NCBI GenBank assembly: GCA_004369085.1
Contig: ML210146.1
Coordinates: 1,178,001 to 1,242,000 of the forward strand
Origin: Coprinopsis marcescibilis
Lineage: Eukaryota > Basidiomycota > Agaricomycetes > Agaricales > Psathyrellaceae
Reading direction: 5' to 3'
Length of the DNA stretch: 64,000 nt
The notes below the pieces were generated by a model that saw nothing but the letters and a program-made list of their open reading frames with translations, did no database searches and was not told where the DNA came from. The translations under genes and the position numbers were made by a program. This document shows, piece after piece, positions 1 through 10,130 of this stretch (positions are counted from its first letter, which is position 1; each line of letters begins with the position of its first letter).

Positions 1-1642
1 AAGCATCGACTTCAATAGACTTTGCTGATGTGTACCTTGCAAAGCAAGACTATTTGCGGCGGCACGACACTGGCGTGTGGCGTGTTAGTACTCTGTACTA
101 AGGCACTCTCAAAAGCAGGATGCGCCACTCACTAGAGATGCGTCACTCGGTACCTCTCGATGCTGCGCAAGAAATCGGAGAGGTTGAATTTAGGAACAAC
201 CACCAGTGTCAGCTAGTATGATCCAGACGTTAGCCATCACGCAACAAGGACAATAAAATGGAGAATTACTGATACATAAAGCAGAAAGTGTATCTGAAAC
301 TCGGAGAGTTAGTTGGAAACTCATTAATGGGGTAAAGTGAGACATACCGTCACGACGAGGCCATATATATCTGAGATGATTCAGCGTTAAGATCAGAGGA
401 CAGATCTAATGTGACCCTTACGAAAGAACGGAAGCACTGAGTGCAAGTCAGAGGCTGGAAACGGCTATGAGTCGCCAGAAAATACTCACCTGCGAGTACT
501 GTGTCGCCTGGTATAAATCTCTTGTGGATATCTTTCGGATCGTTAATATTGTAGTGAGTGGCCATTTGAATAACATTGGCGATAACAGAATAGTGGCTGA
601 TGGCAACGGCCTGGGCAGTAAGTTAGCAGTGACTAAAGTTCTAGGAGCAAGATAGATATACCTTGGGGCTTCCTAGTAATGAAACGGATGGCCAAGTGTT
701 AGGATTCCATGAAACGTAGTACTGGGACGAGAACAAGAGATTTCCGAACCTGTGGTACCGCTCGAGAAGGACAGAAATGCTACCGCTGTTCGCGCCTCTC
801 CCCGTTTGAACCTGATGGCCTTGTAGTTCTCCGGGCGTCTAGCACCGAACGTTACGAGTTCGTCCACGGTAGCGATGCCATCCGCATTGCTGACACCTAA
901 GGAATCAAGCAGAATGATAGATTTCTTGCCCGATAGCTGGCCCACATTCGCGACTGATGATGCGACCTTGAAACAAGCCGGATGCGTCACCATTAGCTTC
1001 GCATTTGAAGTCAAAAGTTGGTATTTTAGCTCTTCGGCCGTGTAGCTCGGGTTGGCGGGTCTGTGGGCGCGGAGATAGGTTATTTCCTGCTATCATCTCT
1101 TGTGCAAACATAGTCTTACGTGACAGTCCCACCGAGGACGTGTACCGCCCAAATAAGAGGGGCATAATCTAAGCCGTCGTAATGGGATAGTCAGAATCCC
1201 GTTTGGCTGGCGAAGCATGGAGCACACGACTCACCGACATGGTTGGGGCTAAATATGCAGACTTGTCACAGGTCGGCAGTGTTCGAGAGATACGGACGCG
1301 TATTAACACACCTACGTCTCCTCGAGCTAGAAGCGTGTCCTGAGTAACAGTTGGAGCCAGTGTGTCAGCCATGCATACCGATATTCCACTTCAAACTGAG
1401 GGCATTGGCAAGGGAGAATGTCCGGTGGTGGGCCTGCGGGGAGTTCAAAGGTCATGGTCCACAAGAAACCTTGCACGACGGACCTCTTCGTACCCAATTC
1501 TACGTCCAGTGAGATCCTCTACGAAATATGGAACATTACTGGGTCTACGTGGTCTCCCAGAGATCTCTCGGAGCATAAACTGAGGAATGGTGAGGTCATC
1601 GGGTATATTTGGCAGAGGTTGAGTGGTATAAAAGAGGGACAT
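1..1642 (-). CDS. Acyl-CoA ligase (4-coumarate:CoA ligase-like), copy 1, cut by left window edge
   Basis: ANL-superfamily adenylate-forming enzyme that would activate a carboxylic acid with ATP and load it on CoA; the substrate cannot be told. Translation begins at 1642 (MSLFYTTQPLPNIPDD) and runs leftward through many short exons. Visible blocks in order: [36 protein letters not shown], the phosphate-binding loop SFSSGTTG near 750, a 15-base micro-exon (422-436) plus the next exon giving VLPFFHIYGL, then VVVPKFNLSDFLRSI and VVPPQIVLLCK at the very edge. The C-terminal half is outside the window. I first suspected a pseudogene because long open frames are missing, but every conserved block is open once introns are removed. 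Exon order, including the micro-exon, matches the second ligase at 4735-7413, so the two are paralogues. It shares a 203-base divergent promoter with MED7. Known: fungal 4CL-like ligases are often peroxisomal; inferred here only from copy 2. Confidence 0.85.
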
Positions 1643-1845
1643 GTTGGCAGAGACAGAGAAAGGGAGTATGTGGAGGCCTTATATCGAGAATGCAATCCCC
1701 ATTTACTCTTCGCGGAGGGTCGTCGCATTTGTATCATTCTGTCGTGCAACAAGAACTTACGAAGTCGAAGTTGGCCGGATCTCGCATGCCGTATGCAGGG
1801 GTTTCCCGTTTTGGCAATGCTATATGTTCGTTGCCTCTCGCCACA

Positions 1846-2806
1846 ATGGACGACGACACTGAGCACGAGCTCCGAAACCCGTTCCCGTCGCCCCCATCCC
1901 ATTACACCAAGTATTCCTCCCACAACCTCAAGCTATTGGCACTCTTGAAGGACAGATTGCCCCTCGATGCAGATATCTCAACAGTTAACCAGCGGGACCT
2001 TCTATCCGACCAGAAGGATCTTCCAGATTGGGATCTTGTTCAATTGGAGAAACCTCGCGTTGATTGGATTTTAGACGAACCCGAGCCATATTACGAGGTC
2101 TACGGCGAAAGGTTTCCTGTACGCTTCCACGTACCACTGGAGGTATTTGAATAATCTTCGTCCGTCAGGTAAAAGAGAAACCCCCATCAACACTCGCCGA
2201 ACTTGGTGGTGGCACCCAACTTTACTCCTCAAACCCTGCAGATGGTGTGTCCAATTGGCTCTATGTTGCGCCAAAGGCGTTTCTCACTCAACATCAGACC
2301 GGAGACCTACCCTTGTCGCTATCCTGAAGTCACTGCTGGTCACATACTCCAATGTGATAGCCTTGCTCGTTGAATCACCACCTGCGGATGATGCAGTTCC
2401 TGAATGGCAGCGACAAGTGGAATGGATTGTCCTCCTATCCCAGAACCTTACGAACGCGGCCAACAATATACGTCCGATGCAGGTGTTTTGAATCGTCTCT
2501 TGTTCGCTTGGGATGGAGATTGAACTTGAAACAGGCTCGGTTCAACCTTGAACTCATGATGAAGAGGCAGCTGGAACTAAGAAGGGAAGAAACTAAAAGT
2601 ATTCATGCGTACGTATCTTACCTGTGCAGTGGAATTCCCTCTTCTAATACCGCAGCAACAGGAAATGCGATGCTCTCGAAGCTAAATTGAAGGAACTCAG
2701 AACAACGCCGACGGAAATCTCGCCAGATGCGCTCAGGGTTTGCAGCAGTCGCTTATTCCGTCGTGAAATACGAATTAAATTTTTCGCAGGCTTCTTTCCC
2801 GGATAA
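1846..2806 (+). CDS. MED7: Mediator complex subunit 7
   Basis: Middle-module subunit of Mediator, linking transcription factors to RNA polymerase II in the nucleus. Exons 1846-2118, 2169-2244, 2298-2482, 2535-2608 and 2662-2806 close to 250 aa, a normal length. The family signature is clear near the N-terminus: NLKLLALLKDRLPLD, then PDWDLVQLEKPRVDWILDE and YYEVYGERFP. Later come the helical segment with QRQVEWIVLLSQNLTNAANN and the conserved ARFNLELMMKRQLELRREE followed by a coiled-coil tail (KCDALEAKLKELR), the part that pairs with Med21 in known structures. The 3' end is the weak point. Reading straight on gives a stop at 2804-2806, but a poor splice site after codon DALR (GTTTGC) would extend the frame into the next 100 or so bases. 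I prefer the unspliced end because the core family fold is complete by then. Confidence 0.9.
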
Positions 2807-3210
2807 AACGCAAGGTGCCAACGAGGTCAGTCCCATTCGCATCTCTCTTAGTCAAACCACTCAAACAAGGCGTCCAGAAGCCCGCTCTCTTGTCCTTGAC
2901 GAACAACGATGTCCTCGACTGGGCAGAAAACATTTGACAATTTATGAAAACTCTCGGACGGCAAAAGTAGCGTTCAATGAAGAGAACGATCGCACCAAAT
3001 TACAGAGTCCTTGGACCTTGCCATGAACGAGCTTGAACGTTTGAACTTGAATGTGCCCTCTATATCCCTCAACAATATTACGTAATCGTTCTTAACGAGC
3101 GCTCCGCGACTTGGGTTTTCAATTTGGCCTCCTAGTAGAAACCCTATTACGCTCTAGCTGGACTTGATTCACGCGTCTGTAAATTAGCTTTTTCTCATAC
3201 ATCTTTTACA
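2807..3210 (+). other. Unassigned stretch with coding-like fragments after MED7
   Basis: About 400 bases between MED7 and the next gene. Read on the plus strand it holds open pieces that look protein-like: one ending in LLSLTNNDVLDWAENI followed by an in-frame TGA and then QFMKTLGRQK before a TAG, and one ending in MNELERLNLNVPSISLNNIT with a stop at about 3087. They cannot be joined to each other or to MED7 with good splice sites. They could be a broken downstream gene, an alternative MED7 tail, or chance. I recognise no family. Confidence 0.3.
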
Positions 3211-3896
3211 ATGGCCACGAGAAGAAGAATCGGTGTTAGCATTGCCAGCACAGAGGCTGCTCGCCGACAGTTGATGCAACCAGTGCAATCCTGGGAGAGG
3301 GTGTTGGTACCGAGCGATGTGAACGCGAGCGTCAAAGTCTTCAAGTGGATGAAAACAGACAAAGTCCAGGTATCTATCCATTTCTTCTTCCCTTAAATGT
3401 GTGACCGAACAGGACTTAGCATTTCAGCGACGATGAAGGCGACGTGGACGAGCCATTGGCACCTCTGCCCGATGAACCAGAAATCGTCGACGGCGATGAA
3501 GAAATGGAACAAGACGACGCGACTGCGGCCCCCTCTAGAGCAGAACCAGCCACCAAAGAAATCGTAGAGGCCGAACCGACAGAAGAACCTTTATCAAAAG
3601 CACCTTCGCCCAAACCCCAACTGTCTATGTCGACGGACGTCCCAGGCCCAGCAGATATTGGAGAGGAGTTGGATTCTTCGTTGAAGTTGATTCAACAGGA
3701 TGTCAATATGGACGACAACAATGACGACGACGAAGAAAAGAAGGACGATGGACTAGGGCTCAACATCTCGGGACTTGGACCAGACGGCCTGCAGCAGGAG
3801 AGCTCGCACGATCTTTCCCAGCTGGACGGTACCGACGCCCTTGCTGGTGGGAACGTCATGGACCAGACGGGTGATCCATTCGCGCCTGTATCTTAA
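3211..3896 (+). CDS. Acidic protein with BCL7-like N-terminus
   Basis: Two exons (3211-3369 and 3420-3896) give 211 aa. The N-terminal 55 residues are basic and contain a WERVLVPSDVNASVKVFKWMK block that resembles the BCL7 signature (tryptophan, a valine run, then a K/R-W pair); BCL7 proteins are accessory subunits of SWI/SNF chromatin remodellers in animals. The remaining three quarters are acidic and low complexity, with runs of Asp/Glu and few hydrophobic residues, so probably disordered. The start follows an A-rich leader, is the first ATG, and splicing keeps frame exactly. The BCL7 match is by eye on one short block, so treat function as a suggestion: a nuclear chromatin-associated protein fits the composition, but other acidic nuclear proteins are possible. 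Confidence 0.6.
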
Positions 3897-4055
3897 GGAG
3901 ACTCTATTTGGTACGCCCCGTTCATTCATTTGTTACATTTACTCTGACATGCATGGTCATCGTCAGCCTTTCAAGTATTCCTTGTTTATCTGCTTCTCTC
4001 CAATAGTACAGAAAATTCTCGTTACTACCCCTTTCTAGACGCGGAAGAAATCATT

Positions 4056-4304
4056 TCAACACTTGCATTCGTCAGCCTTGCAGCTGCACCTACAAGAATC
4101 GGTTTATCAACAGTACATCAAGAAGAGTCGTATTAACATACGATGAGCAGGTGCATGTGGTCGAACCACAGTTCTTGTTCTTGGTGGGATCTTGGAGGCA
4201 GGCGCAGGTTTCGGTTCCGCAGCCTTCAGCTTTGACGGTACACTCAGGCTGGATGATTCGCGGGTTAAGGGAAGGGATACAAAGAAACATATCGCTCTTA
4301 CCAT
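4056..4304 (-). CDS. Metallothionein, 47 aa, three exons
   Basis: Small metal-binding protein that would buffer copper, zinc or cadmium in the cytosol through thiolate clusters. Coding exons 4302-4304 (only the ATG), 4142-4248 and 4056-4089 join to 144 bases, i.e. 47 residues. All splice sites are canonical: ATG is followed at once by GTAAGAG. The product has eleven cysteines and no histidine or aromatic residue: MPEC, EGCGTETCAC, NCGSTTCTCSSCSC and a terminal DECKC. Two cysteine-rich halves (about residues 4-18 and 28-47) are joined by a Lys/Asn/Asp linker, the usual layout of fungal metallothioneins. Being split by two introns of about 53 bases, it is easily missed by ORF-based annotation. 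A TATA box lies 71-78 bases upstream of the ATG. It sits between BCL7-like and acyl-CoA ligase copy 2 with no obvious functional partner. Confidence 0.88.
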
Positions 4305-4374
4305 TCTTTGATTGTTTAGTGGGAACTCGTTGGGAACGAAATCCTAGCTAGAGTTGCCGTCTCTACTTTCCCGT

Positions 4375-4382
4375 TATTTATA
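4375..4382 (-). promoter_or_regulatory. TATA box of the metallothionein gene
   Basis: On the minus strand the octamer reads TATAAATA, about 70 bases before the start codon at 4304. Position and perfect consensus suit a strongly inducible core promoter. I could not identify a convincing metal-response element by eye. Confidence 0.6.
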
Positions 4383-4734
4383 CCCTTCCTGGTTGCTCTG
4401 TTTTCCGCGTCTGGCCCTGAGGCCTGAGTCATCGGATCTCTTATCGAATCATGATGTGCACAAGGTGCTGTCTGGGCAGAACCTGGGCGCCTGGACCGAA
4501 TGCCCTATGACCTACACATCGACCTACCAGGCTGCGTAAATTATCAATTGGAGCAACGCTATTCGCCCACGTCCATTACTAGACCAGTAGGAGCTAGTAT
4601 GTGTGACGCGATTATTGAGGCCAAGCCCCTGGCACAATCGCGTTCAATTTAATAGACGTATTGGAACGAAAAGAACAGTTTATTTCTGATGAAAGAAAGA
4701 ATAGATTGAGTGCCAATTGCCTCTTTACAACTTT
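4383..4734. other. Intergenic: metallothionein upstream region and ligase 3' flank
   Basis: About 350 bases without a supported gene. It must carry the upstream regulatory sequence of the metallothionein (reading left) and the 3' untranslated region of the ligase that ends at 4735. Confidence 0.5.
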
Positions 4735-7413
4735 GCGCGTGTAGGCTTGGATGCTGCCATGGCCTTGGCGCGTTCGCGCAACTCGCGTCGAAGCTTACAA
4801 GAGAGGTTACAATTGACCAACGGCATAAATGGTTGAGAGACATACCAGTTTCCCTGAGTTGTTCCTAGGGATAGCTTCGATGATCTCTACTCCTCCTGCA
4901 AGCCACTTGTAGTGACTCTTCGCATCCGCGACGTGCTGCAGATCCGGTCAATCGTCTCAACCACAGAAGAGCCAGAGAAATGTCTCTACCTTTATCACAA
5001 TCTTCTTGAGCTCCTCCTTTTTTGCTGGGTCATTTCCGATTCTCTGTGCAGCCTTTGCAGAAGGGACGACGAACGCCAAGGGGACCTCGCCACTGTAATC
5101 ATCCGGCAGTCCGACAACACAGGCGTCGGCAATGTCGGGAAGTAGAAGTATATGACCCTCTAATTCAGCTGGGGCGACCTGGAAACCTTTGACCTTGAGA
5201 ATTTCCTATGAAATGGCGTTAGTTACCAGTATAGGTGATTCACGAAGTTTCGCTCGCCTTGAGACGTTCAAGGACATAAATTTCGTTGTCCTTGATTATA
5301 CATTCATCACCAGTGCGAACCCATCCATCCACAAAGGTAGACGCGTTCCTTTGGTAATGTAATGGTAATGAGCATCAGTGTATCCAGGTATATGCAGGGA
5401 ACTCACGCTTCTGGGTTGTTCAAATAACAAAGAGCCATGCAGTCACCTGCAACCAGCAATTCGCCCTGTTCGCCCTCTTTCCCCAGGGTCCCATCCGGCT
5501 TGACGATCTTGGCGTCGATTCCCGGAATTAGCTTTCCAGCACTCCCCACTTTGGCGATTTTGATCTCGGGGTCGATAGAGGACACGCTGAAAGTCTCCGT
5601 CAAGCCTGTGTCAATGTCAGCAAAAGGCAGCTCATGACCACGGCGATGGGATAGAAACGGACCGTATCCTTGCCCAACTACGGCATTGGGTATCACGGTG
5701 ACGATTTGTTTCAGCAAGTCTCCGCTTAGCGGGGCAGCACCCGACATGCAGAATTTGATTCGGCTCAGGTCATACTTCTTTGCTTCAGGGTGCTAGAAGG
5801 AGGCATTAGAAGGTCGGAGAAACTGTATATGTGAGTGTTAATTTCACCTTGCACATAAGAACAATCTGTGGGGGGACCATGCTTTGAACGTTGTCTGTCA
5901 GAAGATGGATCGAGGCTGAGTACATGTCAAACCTACTAGAGATGGGTGACCTGGTACTTGACGATACTCTTCAAGAATTCCTTGAAGTTGAACTTTGGGA
6001 CAACGACGATGCTCATCTGTTCACGGTCTCAAAGGAGTTTTCTATGCGATTATGTAACGACGTACCGCACTGTACATCAAGAAATGCATCTAGAAACGTG
6101 TCAGAGAGCATACTTTGAGACAGCCTGACAGGGAGTCCACGCACAAAGATAAAAAGCCCGTAAATGTCTGACCGGACGGACCGTCAGGAAACATGTCAGA
6201 GAGTAGGTAAAGTAAACCACACACGGAAGAAGGGCAGAACTAGGTTGAAGAATCATTAACGACAGAGTAATGCGGGGAAACCATGGATAAACTCACCAGC
6301 AATCGCAACATCCCCAGGGAGCTTGCGCTTGTTCTTTGCGTGAGGGTCAGTGATCTTGAAGTGGGTAGCCATTTGAATTATGTTCGCAATGAGTGCGTGG
6401 TGAGTAATTGCGACAGCCTTGAGATGGAGTGATCAGCGGAAACTGCAGGCGACATTGACGAGTCGTATACCTTTGGCTTCCCTGATTTCGTCCGTCAGTG
6501 CATTGCACAGAGATGTGGGTGAGCTAGCTCACCTGTTGTTCCGCTGGAGAAGCATTGGAAAGCTAGTGCCGTGCGAGCTTCACCCGGTTTCAGCACAACG
6601 GGGCTGTAATTTTCTGGTTCTGTGGTCCCGAAGAGAACAAGTTCGTCCGTCGTAATGAACCCTTTAGGTCCTCTAGCGTCGAGCAGTACGATAGCTGACG
6701 TCGATAGTCCGACAGCTTTGGCGGCAGCAGTCACAGTCTCTAGACAGTCTGGGTGCGTGACCACCACCTTGGCTTTGGTCGTCGCCAGCTGGTATTCCAA
6801 CTCTGAGAGCGTATAATTTGGATTTGCTGGACTACAAGAAGGGTTCAAGAGCTCATCTCAGAGCGAGCAACGGGCTGACTTGCGTTATGACACCCCCAAC
6901 GGTATGGATAGCCCACACAACTGGCGCGTAATCTAAACGCAGGTTGTAAGCATGTAGCAGTGGACCCATTGACTCAGCAACGCACTCACCAATGTGGTTT
7001 GGGCTAAAAATGCATACTGACATCACGTAATATAACTTAAGTCCCTAGAACCTAGTGGATAAACAGAAGGGGCGTACCGACGTCGTCCTTCTCTACAGGC
7101 AAATCTCAGAGCGGACACGTAGGAGATGTACACGAACACTAACGTATGTTCCATTTGATACTAAAGGCGTTGGCTAGCGAGTATGTCCTGTGCTGGGCCT
7201 GTAGCGATCAAAGTGAGAGAGTGCAAGGGAGTTGGCACGTGCGAGCAGACTGACCTCTTCGTGACTGACTCGGCGACCTGTGGCATCTTCTATAAAGTAT
7301 GGTGCATTCCTATGTCTTACAGGCCTGTTGTCTTGGTGTTCGAACATGAACTGTGGGATAGTCAAGTTGTCTGGAAAGTCAGGCAAGGGTATCGGGTTGC
7401 GGAAGATCGTCAT
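4735..7413 (-). CDS. Acyl-CoA ligase (4-coumarate:CoA ligase-like), copy 2, with peroxisomal tail
   Basis: Complete paralogue of the ligase at the left edge. It starts at 7413 ([16 protein letters not shown]) and stops at 4735-4737 after roughly a dozen exons. Ordered landmarks: [14 protein letters not shown]; a spliced block [37 protein letters not shown]; the ATP-binding loop CFSSGTTG near 6540; a 15-base micro-exon (6225-6239) completing [40 protein letters not shown]; an adenine-binding [13 protein letters not shown]; the hinge [19 protein letters not shown]; and near the end RNNSGKLLRRELRE with the catalytic Lys. The last residues are PTRAKL: a C-terminal AKL is a recognised PTS1 variant, so peroxisomal location is likely. 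Every motif needed for adenylation and thioester formation is present. Substrate class (phenylpropanoid, medium or long fatty acid) cannot be decided from sequence alone. Confidence 0.93.
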
Positions 7414-8029
7414 GATTGGTGTTCGGAAGGAGGAGGAACAAGCAGAATAGGGACTGGGAGACTGTAGGGTCCGCTCGACGGAGTAATTGACCAGGAGTTA
7501 CTTATATACCTCTTGTTCTGCTCGCGTGTAATTGATGCGGCATCTTAGCCAGATAGAAGCGAGCCAGGTGACGATGATGGAAAAGTAGACATCGGGTATA
7601 CGAAGTTGATGTTGACAACCCAACCGGCCACAAGATATAACCACCACGTTTGGGACCAGATTGGAACAAAAGCGACGATGTGGGCCGGATGAACGCTTCA
7701 GAAGACTTCGAGAGAACCATAAAGGGTAGGATCGTAACGTTTTCCGAACTAGTTCCGCTCGCCAGAAACGTGGCATTAGAATTGACAGCGCTCCCAGTAA
7801 CCAGAATAACCCCGACGTGGATTATATGAATAACCGTAGACCGTGTTCGCCAGATATCCATGTCTATCCATGTATCGCAGTCGGCTGAGGTGTGGAGTAG
7901 ACTGCGAGAGACTGCGGCGCAGCGGATGATGGCAAGGGAAAGAAGATGATTGCCGCCCGTGCCAAACAAAGGACTATAAAGCTCGTGAGCTGGCATCAAA
8001 GCCAACCATTCCCGGGTCTCAAGGTCACC
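7414..8029. promoter_or_regulatory. Divergent intergenic region between ligase copy 2 and the Lnt-like gene
   Basis: 616 bases separating two start codons that point away from each other. A TATAAA at 7975-7980 lies 50 bases before the plus-strand ATG at 8030. A long open frame on the minus strand crosses this region and the start of the next gene, but its product shows no family features and I regard it as chance. Confidence 0.5.
7975..7980 (+). promoter_or_regulatory. TATA box of the Lnt-like gene
   Basis: TATAAA on the plus strand, 50 bases before the chosen start codon; used to prefer 8030 over the upstream in-frame ATG at 7946. Confidence 0.45.
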
Positions 8030-9867
8030 ATGCTGTCCCTGATAAGCAGTGACTGGACAGACACGCTTCATTTCCCTACTTTTCAGCCCAGTGTTAACCA
8101 TGTCTTTCTCCACGACTATCGCAACCTCACTCTCATCACAGTTTCAGCTATCCTCACTTCCTTCGCCTTGAGCACGACAGCGACAATCGTTCCTGGGCTT
8201 CTAGCACTCGCAGCATTTCATCTGTGTGCGCGATGTATCTTGCCATCCATCCACGCAAAAAGGAATATCATCCTTTTCATCCTAGCCATCGCAGCTGGCA
8301 GCGCTGTTCCTAATCTTTCGGCATCCCGGGAGGCTTTGGACACCAGGGCGCTATCACTGCTGTTGCTAACTGGCCTCTCCTCACTTACATCCGCTATCGT
8401 AGTGGGAGTGCTATACGTAGATTGGAGATTCAGCAGGGTTTACCCTGAACGCGCGAGCCTACTATTCTTCCCTGCTTTATGGACAACAACGTGGCGCACT
8501 GTCGCTTACTTCAGTCCTGTAGGTCACCTCCTGACCTGGACTCGTCCAAACACCGTCGAAGGCTATCGTTGGCTACTTCCCATCGTAGGACCATTGGGGC
8601 AGGATTGGATTATGGCTGCTTGGGCAGTTGTGCTGTCCCAAGTGTTGCAGACCTGGTACATGGGGCCTGAACCAATCGACGATGAATCGTGCGAGGAACT
8701 TGCGACCCCTAGTACATTCAGACGGGCTCAAGACCATCCATCTTCCTCTACCAAGATGCTTGCAGCCGGCTTGGTGGGCCTCCTCATTCCATCGTTCTTT
8801 CTCAACACTCAGCCACTCCCTGTATCGGACATTGAGACTACCACACCCCTTACAGTCGGATGCATCCTCCCCACCTTTCAGCGGTATAAGCACCATGCGC
8901 CAACCCTTGACGACTATATCACCGAAACTGCAAAATACCACAGCTCGGCAAGACTGCTGCTTTGGCCCGAGGGCGCAGTTTCCTTTGATTCAGACTCTGA
9001 GCGCGATGCCGCATTCGACCTCATTCGCTCTAGTATCACCGGCTCCTATGTTGGAGTTTCTTTTGAGCAATACACCACAGACCCCGACGATCCAAGAGGA
9101 CACAAAGCGTACAAGAGAACGGGTCTTGCAGTCATACACAAAGACTCTCCCAAGCCATACCTTACATATTATAAACGACATCTTGTCCCTAGTGAGTGCA
9201 CCGGACGGCGAGTGGAGAAGCTGCAACGACTGACATTATTCTCACCCTAGTTGCAGAGTCTTACCATTTGAATCGGTCTCCTGATCCCCCGAGCTTGGTT
9301 AATTTGAAGCTCCCTACACCCAAAGGGATTCCTCCATCTCGTTGGAATCCTACCCCAGGACATAGTCACAGAGACTTTTCTATCACAGCTTCCATCTGTC
9401 TCGATTTCGCATTTCCAGTTCCGTTTGGTGGGATTTCATCCCGCCCCGACCTGATCCTTGCGCCGGCTAGGACTTGGGAACGATCGGTTGGTATCTCGAT
9501 GTGGCAGCAAGCCAAGCAGAGAGCAAACGAATTGAATAGCGTTGTACTCTGGTGTGACGGAGGCGAGGGAGGTGTTAGTGGAGTTGGTGGTGGTGGATAT
9601 GAAGAGCTCAACCAGGTCGGATCTGGCTCATGGATCAAGACCATTGGCATGGAATATCCATTGAAGGCAGGACCCTCCATTTACGCTCGCTTGGAAGACT
9701 CTTCCGTGCTTGTTTATTGGCTCATGACTGGACTCGGGCTCATCAAGGTACGTGAATCCTCTGGTCACCAGAGCTACTCTGATACGAGTTTTTAGTTCCG
9801 GAAGCGCAGACAAGCCGCGCCGCTTCTGCAGAACGGCGGGGACCACCCCAATCTGATTGATGTTTGA
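8030..9867 (+). CDS. Membrane nitrilase-superfamily protein resembling apolipoprotein N-acyltransferase (Lnt)
   Basis: Exons 8030-9191, 9251-9747 and 9796-9867 give 576 aa. The first 290 residues are a multi-spanning membrane part with at least six hydrophobic helices, including a block FFPALWTTTWRTVAY much like the Lnt membrane domain. The second half is a carbon-nitrogen hydrolase domain with the expected catalytic triad: Glu314 in LLLWPEGAV, Lys382 in YYKRHLVP and Cys437 in SICLDFAFP. The tail is short and basic (FRKRRQ), likely cytosolic. In bacteria this fold moves an acyl chain from a phospholipid to the N-terminal cysteine of lipoproteins. Fungi do not make such lipoproteins in the classical sense, so the acceptor here is unknown; an acyltransferase or amidase acting on a lipid or GPI-type substrate is conceivable. 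Start chosen because the TATA box is 50 bases upstream; an in-frame ATG at 7946 lies before that box. Confidence 0.82.
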
Positions 9868-10130
9868 AATGTTGCACTTGGCTGTAAAAGTTACTGAGAC
9901 CTCCGTCTCTTCCTGTAGATATGTCATGTCCTCGTGTATATCAAGGTGTATTTTTCCCTTCAGTGCACATATGGAGATTTCCGAGATATTGATGGGTGTG
10001 AACTGTGCTTTGTACTGAACGTTGACCACGCCTGAACCTCGCGTTGAACACGAGTTGGTTCAAAAGGCCCGCAGCAGGGGAGCAGACGTTTTCCTTGCAA
10101 GTCTACGAGATAGGGCTTGTCTAGGATACA

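Noticed and set aside
1..1642. Ligase copy 1 as a pseudogene, since no long open frame exists
   Set aside because: All conserved blocks are open after removing short introns at good splice sites, and the structure parallels intact copy 2.
7502..8113. 203-residue open frame on the minus strand over the divergent promoter
   Set aside because: Product has no domain, crosses the TATA box and 5' end of the Lnt-like gene, and has no codon pattern unlike chance.
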